Source: Pseudoalteromonas byunsanensis | GTDB lineage: Bacteria > Pseudomonadota > Gammaproteobacteria > Enterobacterales > Alteromonadaceae | Reading direction: 5' to 3' | NCBI RefSeq assembly: GCF_001854475.1 | Contig: NZ_MNAN01000006.1 | Coordinates: 1 to 64,000, forward strand | DNA length: 64,000 bases | In this document: positions 29,537 through 37,676 of the stretch, piece by piece | Layout of the letters: every line of letters starts with the position of its first letter | How positions within the stretch are numbered: the stretch's first letter is position 1 | Program-made: the position numbers and the translations under genes | The notes under the pieces: generated by a model | What the model was told of the DNA's origin: nothing | The model's database searches: none | The model's input: the letters and a program-made list of their open reading frames with translations, nothing else

Positions 29537-30241
29537 ATGAGGTTTAACCGGGCGATAGGTAAAATTAAGGTATTAAGCTTTGATTTAGACGACACCCTTT
29601 ACGACAATCACCCTATTATTCGCTTAGCATTACAAGCGCAGCATAACTATTTGCAGCAACATACCCGTTGGCCACAACAAGACGCTCAGTTTTGGAGCAA
29701 ATGTCGTAATAAGGCGGTTCAAGAGTCACCCGAGCTCGCCCATGATGTGACTGCATGGCGACAGCAGGCACTTTATTTGGCAATGCTTGCCTGCGGATAT
29801 GATCAACAACAAGCACGCTTTCATTCTGAACGAGCCTACCAAGCATTTGCACAGGCCCGTAGCCAGATAACTGTCAGCTCATCAGTATTGCAATTGCTAG
29901 CCGATTTAAAGCAACATTACACCCTGATTGCCATTACCAACGGTAATGCCGACGTTGATAAATTCAATCTGGCGGGGGTGTTTTCACTGGTATTACAAGC
30001 GGGTAAAGATGGCCGCCCGAAACCCTTTAGCGATCTATTCGATGCCGCAGCACAGCAACTCAAAGTGAACCATAACAATATTCTACATATTGGCGATAGC
30101 TTAGATACCGATGTACAGGGTGCCAATGATGCACTTTGTCACAGTGTCTGGCTTAACAATCAAGACTCGCACTATCACTATCAAGGGCTCCCAGATATAG
30201 AAATAAAGAATATCAATGAGTTACAAATTTTATGCCGCTAA
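29537..30241 (+). CDS. yigB: HAD-superfamily phosphatase YigB-like
   Basis: The 234 residues form a haloacid dehalogenase hydrolase. In E. coli the protein at this locus, YigB, dephosphorylates the riboflavin precursor 5-amino-6-ribitylamino-uracil phosphate, as well as FMN and sugar phosphates. Motif I is SFDLDDTLYDN near 15-25, motif II ITNGN near 136, motif III the Lys in KDGRPKP, and motif IV HIGDSLDTD. It lies 39 bases after xerC, the usual neighbour. Confidence 0.85.
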   Translation: MRFNRAIGKIKVLSFDLDDTLYDNHPIIRLALQAQHNYLQQHTRWPQQDAQFWSKCRNKAVQESPELAHDVTAWRQQALYLAMLACGYDQQQARFHSERAYQAFAQARSQITVSSSVLQLLADLKQHYTLIAITNGNADVDKFNLAGVFSLVLQAGKDGRPKPFSDLFDAAAQQLKVNHNNILHIGDSLDTDVQGANDALCHSVWLNNQDSHYHYQGLPDIEIKNINELQILCR

Positions 30242-30339
30242 CCTGATAACCATTCAACTCAACTGAGATGGTTGCATTGTGCAATGGTTTAACGTACTAA
30301 TAATGGTTCACACGAGAAATATAATAACGGAAGTGAACT

Positions 30340-31827
30340 ATGTCATCACAGGATACGGGCTTTTTTGGTCATCCAAAGGGCCTCTCAACACTCTTTTTCA
30401 CCGAAATGTGGGAGCGCATGAGTTACTACGGTATGCGCGCGCTACTGGTTTTATTTATGACTGCCAGCCTGCAACAGGAAGGGCTCGGGTTTACCGTGGC
30501 TTCCGCTGCGGCCATCTATGGTTTGTACACCGGTGCCGTATATTTCCTCGGATTACCTGGAGGCTGGATTGCTGATAGGCTGTTAGGGGGGCAAAAAACC
30601 GTTTGGTATGGCGGCATCATCATTATGTGTGGCCACATTATTTTAGCAATTCCTTCTCAGTACTCGTTCTTTATCGGTCTTATTTTTGTTGCCTTTGGTA
30701 CCGGCTTACTCAAGCCCAACATCAGCGCCATGGTCGGCCAACTCTATGACTCAGAAGATGAGCGCCGTGACAGCGGCTATGCCATCTACTACATGGGTAT
30801 TAACATCGGCTCGGTGATTGGTTACTACGTCTGTGGTTACTTTATGGAAAATGCGGGTTGGCACTATGCCTTCGGTGCGGCAGCTGTAGGTATGGCCGTC
30901 GGTCTTATTCAATATCGTAAAACCATCGGCAATATTCAAGGCGTGGGCGAAGCCCCCACCAACCCATTTACCCCAGAGCAAGCGAAAAAGGTTTGGATGG
31001 GCATTGTGTTGTTACTCTCAGGTGTTGCCGCTATCACCGCCCTCACCTATGTTGGTGTCATTGTGATTAACCCTGTGATCCTAGCGCAATATGTGGCGGT
31101 TGCCTTTACGGTAATCTTCTTTGCTTACTACGCGCTGATTTATTTTAAGGGTAACTTATCTGAAGACGAAAAGAAAAAAATGTGGGCACTGTTTTTTGTC
31201 TGCGTCGCCTCGGCCTGTTTTTGGTCTGGCTTTGAACAAGCAGGCTCATCACTGAACCTGTTTGCCCGTGACTACACCGATCGCATGGTTGGCTCTTTTA
31301 GTATTCCAACAGCTTGGTTCCAATCTGCAAATGCCATCTTTATCATTATTTTATCGCCATTTTTTGCTGCGTTATGGATAAATCTCGCCAAGCGCATGCT
31401 CACCCCATCTTACAACCTAAAATGCGCTATTGGTTTAGTGATCATGGCCAGCGGATTTTTGGTGATGTTTATGGCTTCACAATACGCAGCACAAGGTCTT
31501 AAGGTCGCACCATATTGGTTGATCACCACCTACTTCCTACACACAGTGGGTGAGCTTTGTTTAAGCCCTGTGGCGCTGAGCGCAGTCAGTCGACTGTCGC
31601 CACAACGTTTTGCTGGGCAAATGATGGGGGTGTTTGTACTCACCTATTCTATCGGTAACATTATTTCTGGTTTGCTTGCTGGTAACTTCGACCCAAACAA
31701 AGTAGAAGAAATGCCTAACCTGTATTTACAGATCAGTTTATTCAGTATTGGCGTGGGTATCATTATTGCGCTGCTGAGTCTGAAATCAAAACACTGGGAA
31801 CAAGACCAACAACTTAGTCACTCATAA
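30340..31827 (+). CDS. Proton-dependent oligopeptide transporter (POT/PTR family)
   Basis: An inner-membrane symporter that would import di- and tripeptides with protons. It has 495 residues and 12-14 predicted membrane helices. The signature ExxERxxYYG appears as EMWERMSYYGMR near 23-34, and the second PTR signature is FYxMGINIGS-like in YYMGINIGSVIGY. The N-terminal FFGHPKGLSTLFFTE is typical of DtpA/B-like proteins. It stands alone and could support the peptide-based nutrition suggested by the many exported peptidases here. I do not assign a specific paralogue name. Confidence 0.9.
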   Translation: MSSQDTGFFGHPKGLSTLFFTEMWERMSYYGMRALLVLFMTASLQQEGLGFTVASAAAIYGLYTGAVYFLGLPGGWIADRLLGGQKTVWYGGIIIMCGHIILAIPSQYSFFIGLIFVAFGTGLLKPNISAMVGQLYDSEDERRDSGYAIYYMGINIGSVIGYYVCGYFMENAGWHYAFGAAAVGMAVGLIQYRKTIGNIQGVGEAPTNPFTPEQAKKVWMGIVLLLSGVAAITALTYVGVIVINPVILAQYVAVAFTVIFFAYYALIYFKGNLSEDEKKKMWALFFVCVASACFWSGFEQAGSSLNLFARDYTDRMVGSFSIPTAWFQSANAIFIIILSPFFAALWINLAKRMLTPSYNLKCAIGLVIMASGFLVMFMASQYAAQGLKVAPYWLITTYFLHTVGELCLSPVALSAVSRLSPQRFAGQMMGVFVLTYSIGNIISGLLAGNFDPNKVEEMPNLYLQISLFSIGVGIIIALLSLKSKHWEQDQQLSHS

Positions 31828-31859
31828 TTTGTTTTTTCAATGAGTTAATCTTGTTAAGC

Positions 31860-31896
31860 TAGCGGCTCACTGTCGGATAAATAGGAAGAGCCGCTA
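31860..31896 (+). promoter_or_regulatory. Inverted repeat enclosing the ribosome site of the SDR gene
   Basis: TAGCGGCTC (31860-31868) pairs perfectly with GAGCCGCTA (31888-31896), whose last A is the first base of the start codon. The ribosome site AGGAAG (31883-31888) sits in the loop and at the edge of the stem. If folded in RNA, it could limit translation. No U tract follows, so it is a poor terminator candidate. Confidence 0.5.
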
Positions 31897-32780
31897 TGCA
31901 CAAGATCATGATCACCGGTGCAACAGGACTACTGGGTCGCACACTGTACAACACCCTCAAAAATGAATTTGCCGTTATCGGCACCGGGTTTAGTCGCGCC
32001 AAAGCGCCTATCTTGCCACTGGATTTATCCGACCATGAAGCCGTGACTGCCTTTTTAGAGTGGCATAAGCCGACTGTTCTTGTGCACGCCGCGGCCGAGC
32101 GCAAGCCTGATGCGTGCGAAAATTCGCCTGAGCAAACCATTGCCTTAAACGTTGCAGCCAGTGCTTTTTTGGCCACCGAATGTGCCAAGCGCAATATTCG
32201 CTTATTGTTCATCAGCACCGACTATGTGTTTGATGGTCACGACGCACCCTATTTAGAATCTGACTCAACCAATCCCGTCAATTTGTACGGTAAAACCAAA
32301 CAACAAGCAGAACAGGCTGTGTTAGCCGCTTCCCCTCTACACAGCGTTATTCGCATCCCTGTACTCTATGGTGATGTAACCACCCTGAGCGAGTCAGCCG
32401 TGACTGTGATTGCAACTCAGTTAAAAGCAAACGAGCAAACCAGCCACGATGACTGGGCAATTCGCTACCCAACACATGTTGAAGATATTGCACTGACATT
32501 GCGAGAGTTACTCAAGCAGCCCAATGAACTGGGAGGTATTTTTCATATTTCCGATGTTCAGGCGATGACCAAGTACCAAATGGCACAAGTGATGGCACAG
32601 ATTTTGGGGCTTGATAGCAACTTGCTACTCCCTTTGGGTAAACCATCTCAAAGCGCAGCTCGCCCATACAACTGTGCATTGGCCGACTCTCGTCTCAAAC
32701 CTTTAGGAATAGCATTTAGTAGGGATTTTAAAACGGCGGTTGGGGAAGTGCTTACAAAGACAAACAATATTCAGATGTAA
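31896..32780 (+). CDS. SDR-family sugar-nucleotide reductase-like protein (RmlD type)
   Basis: The 294 residues form an extended short-chain dehydrogenase. The NAD(P) site is ITGATGLLGR (about 6-15). VHAAAERKPDACE, STDYVFDG and the catalytic pair in YGKTKQQAE follow the RmlD / MAT2B pattern. RmlD reduces dTDP-4-dehydrorhamnose, but no rmlA-C genes are near, so that substrate is unproven. The gene is isolated between a peptide permease and a convergent secreted protein. Confidence 0.7.
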   Translation: MHKIMITGATGLLGRTLYNTLKNEFAVIGTGFSRAKAPILPLDLSDHEAVTAFLEWHKPTVLVHAAAERKPDACENSPEQTIALNVAASAFLATECAKRNIRLLFISTDYVFDGHDAPYLESDSTNPVNLYGKTKQQAEQAVLAASPLHSVIRIPVLYGDVTTLSESAVTVIATQLKANEQTSHDDWAIRYPTHVEDIALTLRELLKQPNELGGIFHISDVQAMTKYQMAQVMAQILGLDSNLLLPLGKPSQSAARPYNCALADSRLKPLGIAFSRDFKTAVGEVLTKTNNIQM

Positions 32781-32800
32781 GTGTTCGCTTGGAAACTATG

Positions 32801-32823
32801 TGGAGCCACAGAGCATGGCTCCA
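32801..32823. terminator. Hairpin between the SDR gene and the three-repeat protein
   Basis: TGGAGCCA / TGGCTCCA (32801-32808 and 32816-32823) form an eight-base-pair stem with a seven-base loop between two convergent genes. The tail AATTATCTT is only moderately T-rich. Confidence 0.45.
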
Positions 32824-32846
32824 AATTATCTTACCAACAGATAAGA

Positions 32847-33572
32847 TTAGAAGCTGCTTGTACAGGTAGCGGTTGCGGTTACATCTCTTTGTTGAGAAGC
32901 ACCATTTAACATCCAATATCCATTATTTTGTGATAAGCGAACCCATTCACCACTGCCTTCGAACTTTCCAGAAACTTTAGTTAAGTAACAAACGGTATTC
33001 GCCGAGGGAGCCAATATTTTTGCTGATTCACCTTGTTTCCAAGTATAAGACTTTAAGCTCGGGTTGTAGCGACTTAAACACGCGGCACCAGCTTTCACAC
33101 TATGTTGATCCGAACTACCGCCCAAGTATACCCCATAGCTAGTATTTTTAACTTCAATGACCTCTTTCCAGCCTTCAAATTTACCGGCCATCGCTGTCAA
33201 AAAGCACACGTTATGTCGATCACCAAGGTAAAGGTCACTTTGTCCTTGTTCCCAAGTATCAAATTGTGTGTATTTATCGCCTTTTGGGTTAACAACACAT
33301 GTCGCTCTTGCTTCGACAGCATCCTGATTAGACTTACCACCTAGATAGTAACTCGCACCACTTTTTCCTACATATACTGATTCACCCCAACCTTCAAAGT
33401 GCCCTTGTACGCCTGATAAAAAGCACACACGATCACGTGAAGAGCCCAAGCTAACCTGATTTTCTCCCTGCTTCCAATGGAATTCGCTATATTGATATGA
33501 GCTTGCATTCGCTACGCCACTTAGAGTGGTTGCGCCAATTACCGCTAATAAGCCTAGTTTAGATAAATTCAT
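32847..33572 (-). CDS. Secreted protein of three tandem Cys-pair repeats
   Basis: I do not know an established function. The 241 residues start with a signal peptide (1 to about 23, ending VANAS). Three repeats of about 65-70 residues fill the rest. Each follows the plan W-x-QG, then VCFL or VCYL, G-K/H-FEG-x-x-E, a tyrosine- or tryptophan-rich strand with LGG or LNG, and ends in A-x-C. Each unit thus has two cysteines, which could form a disulfide after export. The pattern suggests a small beta-rich domain, possibly ligand- or sugar-binding, but that is a guess. The ATG used has AAGGAA upstream; the longer frame lacks a signal peptide at its start. Confidence 0.7.
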   Translation of the reverse strand: MNLSKLGLLAVIGATTLSGVANASSYQYSEFHWKQGENQVSLGSSRDRVCFLSGVQGHFEGWGESVYVGKSGASYYLGGKSNQDAVEARATCVVNPKGDKYTQFDTWEQGQSDLYLGDRHNVCFLTAMAGKFEGWKEVIEVKNTSYGVYLGGSSDQHSVKAGAACLSRYNPSLKSYTWKQGESAKILAPSANTVCYLTKVSGKFEGSGEWVRLSQNNGYWMLNGASQQRDVTATATCTSSF

Positions 33573-33683
33573 AAAATTTCCTTTTAAATAATAGAACGCT
33601 GATTGAGTCATTGACCAGCGGCGGCATAATAGCATACAAGCTCAACACGTAAACTTTTTAGGAACAGTTTTTTACAAAAAAAA

Positions 33684-34523
33684 TCATCTAGTTACAAAAG
33701 TTTCACTACCTAGCTTAATCAACCAATTTGGTAGCGGATATTTCTTATAGACAACATTTAAAAAGCTATCCCAAGCCATTTTCTGTAACCTTTCGATTTC
33801 AGACTGAGGAACCACTCCCTGATATAATTGCCCAAAGTCTCTCAAAAACTGTACATCACGGCGGCGACTATTTTTCGCATACCCTTTGCCTGCGTAGTGA
33901 ATAAAATCGGCCTTAAGGTAGCCGTCATGACCAAACATATCCATACGGTTAAAAGCTCGGTCAAATGATTGATGTGCGATACCATGTTTATGCAAAGTGT
34001 AGTTAAAATAGCTTTGATCATAATGTGTTATGCTATTACATACTTGTTGTAGGTCGCTCAATTGTGTTTGCTGAAATAGAGGACATTCATTCGAAGTGAG
34101 TATGATTCCTGCATTGTAATAAACAGGTCTGTTATTGTTACGAGGCCAGTCAACTTCCCCCAATGCTTCACATACTTGTGCTACATCATCTTCTCGTTCT
34201 TGAATGACCCCTTCGTCAAACCAATAAGCAGTTTTCATATCTGGGTAGAGCTCAAATATGTCTCGTGCATGGGGTGTGATAAGTACATCAGCATCCACAT
34301 ACAAAACACGGTCATACTCTTTGAGTAACTCACCAATTCTTAACTTTTCAGTCCAAGCAGGACTTGCATTGTATTTCGGATTTTCAATTTTTATTGGGTA
34401 GTGCAACTGATCTGAAATAATTAAATCGGCTCCCACTTTTTGCGCATAATGCTTAAAGCTTAATATTGCAGCTTGGTACATGGGATTATCACCAATGGCG
34501 AGGGTAAAAATGGCTTTTTTCAT
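33684..34523 (-). CDS. Glycosyltransferase, GT-A fold (GT8-like)
   Basis: The 279-residue protein resembles nucleotide-sugar transferases of the glycogenin/GT8 group. Seen are an N-terminal strand IFTLAIGDNPMY, then AWTEKLRIGELLKEYDRVLYVDADVLI with the metal-binding DAD at about 76-80, and VYYNAGIILTS, typical of acceptor-side loops. No signal peptide or membrane helix is visible. No LPS or capsule genes are adjacent, so donor and acceptor are unknown. AAGGAG precedes the ATG. It lies upstream of the three-repeat protein on the same strand, 111 bases away. Confidence 0.75.
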   Translation of the reverse strand: MKKAIFTLAIGDNPMYQAAILSFKHYAQKVGADLIISDQLHYPIKIENPKYNASPAWTEKLRIGELLKEYDRVLYVDADVLITPHARDIFELYPDMKTAYWFDEGVIQEREDDVAQVCEALGEVDWPRNNNRPVYYNAGIILTSNECPLFQQTQLSDLQQVCNSITHYDQSYFNYTLHKHGIAHQSFDRAFNRMDMFGHDGYLKADFIHYAGKGYAKNSRRRDVQFLRDFGQLYQGVVPQSEIERLQKMAWDSFLNVVYKKYPLPNWLIKLGSETFVTR

Positions 34524-34670
34524 AACTCAACGAGCTCCTTTTTTCGTCACGACATTTTACCCTAAGTGGGGAAGAAACTACGATATAAAGTTTCAACTCG
34601 CGCACTTTTCGTAAAAGCGATACCGCAAATATGATATTGTGGGTGATATTTTCTATGCTTTTTTACACTC

Positions 34671-35363
34671 ATGACTCAACCTATGCGCCTCGCCAAATAC
34701 CTCGGTCATGCTGGCATTTGCTCACGTCGTCAGGCATCAAGATTGATTGACGAGGGCAAAGTGTCTGTTAATGGCCAGCCCGCCAATCATATCGATCATG
34801 TGACAAAAGCCGATCACATCTTGGTTGAAGGAAAAAAGGTCACAGGCCCGGCGCCAAAGGTGCTCTACGCCTACAACAAACCCGTTGGTATTGACTGTAA
34901 ACTTAAAGCCAATGCTCCAGATAGCTTGATACATCACTTGCCCAGTGGTGAGCGCGTTTACCCAATTGGTAGACTAGACAAAGACTCTCGCGGTTTATTG
35001 TTGCTCACCAACGACGGCGAGCTTTGCCAGCGACTTATTCACCCCGATCATCACGTAGAAAAAGAGTATTGGGTCGAAGTGGAACGCCCATTAGATGATA
35101 CCTTTTGCCAAACAATGGCATCGGGCGTCCCCATTGATGGGCAGCTGACGTTACCTTGTGAGGTCAGCTTACTGACCTCTACTCGCTTTAAAATTGTGCT
35201 CAAGCAGGGTTTAAATCGACAAATTCGCAAAATGGCTAAGTTCTGCGGCTACCGTGTCATTGACCTGTATCGAGTACGCATTGCAGGGTTTGAGCTTGAT
35301 TCAAGTGAATTAGGTGAGGATCAATATCACGCCATCACCCAAAGCAAACTCAAATTAGATTAA
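34671..35363 (+). CDS. Pseudouridine synthase of the RsuA/RluB/E/F group
   Basis: The enzyme isomerises uridine in rRNA (or tRNA) to pseudouridine. The 230 residues start with an S4 RNA-binding domain (about 5-55, RLAKYLGHAGICSRRQASRLI). The catalytic domain has the Asp in GRLDKDSRGLLLLTNDG near 103, and a C-terminal motif GLNRQIRKMAKFCGY. The presence of S4 and the length point to an RluF-like enzyme. The target position cannot be told from sequence alone, so no symbol is given. Confidence 0.88.
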   Translation: MTQPMRLAKYLGHAGICSRRQASRLIDEGKVSVNGQPANHIDHVTKADHILVEGKKVTGPAPKVLYAYNKPVGIDCKLKANAPDSLIHHLPSGERVYPIGRLDKDSRGLLLLTNDGELCQRLIHPDHHVEKEYWVEVERPLDDTFCQTMASGVPIDGQLTLPCEVSLLTSTRFKIVLKQGLNRQIRKMAKFCGYRVIDLYRVRIAGFELDSSELGEDQYHAITQSKLKLD

Positions 35364-35366
35364 AAA

Positions 35367-35424
35367 TTGACTTGACGTTTTTGATTACAGATGTAATCTT
35401 AATTTATCGATTACACTTGTAGGC
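35367..35424 (+). promoter_or_regulatory. Two BlaI-type operator dyads over the blaI-like promoter
   Basis: GATTACA-GA-TGTAATC at 35383-35398 is a perfect 7+7 dyad with the TACA/TGTA core of BlaI/MecI operators. A second, half-degenerate copy, GATTACA-CT-TGTAGGC, is centred 26 bases downstream (35409-35424), right before the start codon. TTGACT or TTGACG at 35367-35377 could be the -35 element, which would place the first dyad across the spacer and -10. This suggests autorepression. Confidence 0.65.
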
Positions 35425-35430
35425 AATAAT

Positions 35431-35808
35431 ATGATTGAACTTTCTAAAGCCGAATTTGCGGTGATGGAAGCCCTATGGCAGGGTTATCCGGCCAAAGCCA
35501 GCGACATCGTACAGCGTCTGAGTGATGACACCCAGTGGCATGAAAAAACGATTAAAACACTGGTCAGCCGCTTAGTTAAAAAGCAGGCCGTGAGCTTTGA
35601 AAAAGACGGCCGAGAATACATTTACACCCCCACCATCGGTCGCGAAGCATACACACTCAAAGAGAGCCAAAACTTTATCGCCCGCTTGTTTCGTGGTCGT
35701 GTCGCCCCTTTAGTCAGCGGCTTTGCTAAAACACAGCAGCTTTCACAACAAGACATTGATGAACTCAAGCAGATCATTGAGCAGTGGGAACAAAAACAAG
35801 GAAAGTAA
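35431..35808 (+). CDS. BlaI/MecI/CopY-family repressor
   Basis: The 125-residue winged-helix repressor begins with LSKAEFAVMEALWQGYPAKASDIV and continues with the recognition-helix region HEKTIKTLVSRLVKK, both hallmarks of the family. In BlaI and MecI the protein is inactivated by cleavage after the partner M56 sensor is triggered. Here the partner gene follows with only one base between stop and start, so they form an operon. Two dyads matching BlaI operators precede it. Confidence 0.88.
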   Translation: MIELSKAEFAVMEALWQGYPAKASDIVQRLSDDTQWHEKTIKTLVSRLVKKQAVSFEKDGREYIYTPTIGREAYTLKESQNFIARLFRGRVAPLVSGFAKTQQLSQQDIDELKQIIEQWEQKQGK

Positions 35809-35809
35809 C

Positions 35810-37027
35810 ATGCTAACGTCACTTTTTGACTGGGTACTTAACATCAACAATCAGCTGATTATCAGTAGCATGGTTTTGATGCTGATGGCATTGCAAAGAT
35901 ATACGACTCCTTGGCTAGGAAGTCGGCTGATTTATGCGCTTTGGTGGGTTTTGCCTCTAGGTTTGCTAGCGATTGCGCTGCCCAGTGAGTTAAAGCCCAT
36001 TGCCAGTGAAACCATCAGCTACTTTCGCGTTACCGCACAACCAGTTTACTTTGTACCACAGTGGCAGTTCAGTATCGCAGGCATCTATTGGTGCATTACG
36101 GCAGCACTATTGCTTGGGCTCTTCTACCAGCACTATCAGTTTATTAATGCACTTGGTATCAAACCGTCACATCAGCATGTTTTAGGGCAACAGACGTATA
36201 CCAGCTCTCAGATAGCCTCGCCCATGGTGGTCGGTTTATGGCAACCAAAAGTTGTTTTGCCGCATGATTACGTGCAGCAGTTTGACCCCGATACATTAAC
36301 CTTGCTGATGGAACATGAATTAACGCACATTCGCCGCGGTGACAACCTAGCCAACTTGGCCCTGCTACTGCTTTGCATTAGTTGCTGGTTTAATCCTGTG
36401 CTTTGGCTTGGCTATCACAATTTTCGTAAAACTCAGGAACTGGCGTGCGACGAAACCGTATTACAACAAAAAACCACACATCAACAGCTAATGTATGCAA
36501 AAGCCTTGGTTCGTTGCGCAGAAAACTCGCGTACAGGGACTTTGGTATACGCTTACTACGGAGATAAGCAAACTATGGTACAACGACTTAAACAACTACA
36601 GAATATCACCCCCCCTTCAATGGCCGCCAAAGCACTGGCTCTGGTATTAGCATGTAGCTCTGTTAGCGCGATGGCACTGGCGAAATCGACTGATCAAACT
36701 GGACATAACAAGGGCTCAGAAGTACACCCTATTATGCGCATAGAACCCGTTTACCCGAGTGAGGCGGCAAATGCGGGGCAAGATGGGTATGTCACTTTGC
36801 AATTTACCGTTGATGGGCGCGGACACACCAATAACATCGAAATTTTAGACGCACAGCCCCAAGGCGTATTTGAGCAAAGCGCAATCAATGCACTGCGACA
36901 GTGGCAATACACCCCAGCGTCGGATACCTCTGAGTTGTATACAGTTCAGTTAGACTATGCAATGAGTGAAGACGCGACCACATACAAGCAGAAGGTGAAA
37001 CACGAGCGCATCAAAGTCGCTCATTAA
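35810..37027 (+). CDS. BlaR1-like M56 metallopeptidase with C-terminal TonB domain
   Basis: This 405-residue membrane protein is the likely sensor for the upstream repressor. Several membrane helices (about 15-110) come first. The zinc peptidase motif HELTHIRRGDN follows near 163, with the conserved pattern ending near ACDETVL. A further helix lies near 285-300. Instead of the penicillin-binding sensor of BlaR1, the C terminus (about 310-390) is a TonB-like domain: VEPVYPSEAANAGQDGYV-like sequence, then VTLQFTVDGRG and ALRQWQYTPA. The ATG used has GGAAAG upstream. The ligand is unknown. Confidence 0.85.
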   Translation: MLTSLFDWVLNINNQLIISSMVLMLMALQRYTTPWLGSRLIYALWWVLPLGLLAIALPSELKPIASETISYFRVTAQPVYFVPQWQFSIAGIYWCITAALLLGLFYQHYQFINALGIKPSHQHVLGQQTYTSSQIASPMVVGLWQPKVVLPHDYVQQFDPDTLTLLMEHELTHIRRGDNLANLALLLLCISCWFNPVLWLGYHNFRKTQELACDETVLQQKTTHQQLMYAKALVRCAENSRTGTLVYAYYGDKQTMVQRLKQLQNITPPSMAAKALALVLACSSVSAMALAKSTDQTGHNKGSEVHPIMRIEPVYPSEAANAGQDGYVTLQFTVDGRGHTNNIEILDAQPQGVFEQSAINALRQWQYTPASDTSELYTVQLDYAMSEDATTYKQKVKHERIKVAH

Positions 37028-37035
37028 ACAAAAAC

Positions 37036-37066
37036 AAACAGCCAGTATTTCTCGTGCTGGCTGTTT
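37036..37066. terminator. Bidirectional hairpin between the M56 and MAPEG genes
   Basis: AAACAGCCAG (37036-37045) pairs perfectly with CTGGCTGTTT (37057-37066). The two genes converge here. T-rich tails are modest on both sides. Confidence 0.7.
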
Positions 37067-37070
37067 ATCG

Positions 37071-37454
37071 TTATAAACTCACCGCTATCATAGCAATGGC
37101 ACACCCTAATCCCACCGCCCAGATCAACGAACGTAAAACATGCAGATTGAAATAGTAAAACAAGCAGTAAAGTACCCGCGCAACAATATGTGCCACCGCC
37201 AGATACTGCACCGTAGTGCCGATTGTATTGGTGCCTAAAACCACAGCCACTGCCAACGTAAACACCGCTAATGATTCAAAACTATTTTGATGAGCCGCCA
37301 ACGCCCGAGCCCCAAACCCAGTTAACTGAGCCTGTTGCGCTCTAGGGTGTTGGTTATCGTAACCACCAAGCTTATTCATAGCGATGGCAACGGGAACTTT
37401 GGCCAGATAAGGAAGCAGCGCTGCGATAAGCGCACAGATTAAAATTGTAGTCAT
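37071..37454 (-). CDS. MAPEG-family membrane protein
   Basis: The 127 residues contain four membrane helices and the family signature around HPRAQQAQLTGFGARALAAHQNSFE-like sequence (about 37-60). Members act on glutathione conjugates or related lipophilic compounds, but many bacterial ones are uncharacterised. It stands alone, convergent with the M56 gene. Confidence 0.8.
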   Translation of the reverse strand: MTTILICALIAALLPYLAKVPVAIAMNKLGGYDNQHPRAQQAQLTGFGARALAAHQNSFESLAVFTLAVAVVLGTNTIGTTVQYLAVAHIVARVLYCLFYYFNLHVLRSLIWAVGLGCAIAMIAVSL

Positions 37455-37676
37455 ACCATATCCTTGTGTAATTATTGAGCATTCGCTTTTAACATAGCAC
37501 GTTGAAAATGAAAAAGCCGCTTAGTCTGGTCGATTAAGTCATATAACCTGATGTGCTGTACGCGATGCTTGCTAATGTTTAGCACCGTCACTGACTATCG
37601 CATTTTAGATGAAAAAAATGCACTCGAAAGCCTCTAGATTCGTGGTTACACTAGAGAAAAATAATATGGACTGACA

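Noticed and set aside
31896..32780. Rhamnose synthesis gene rmlD
   Set aside because: No other dTDP-rhamnose genes are present, and the same family includes proteins with other roles, so no symbol was given.
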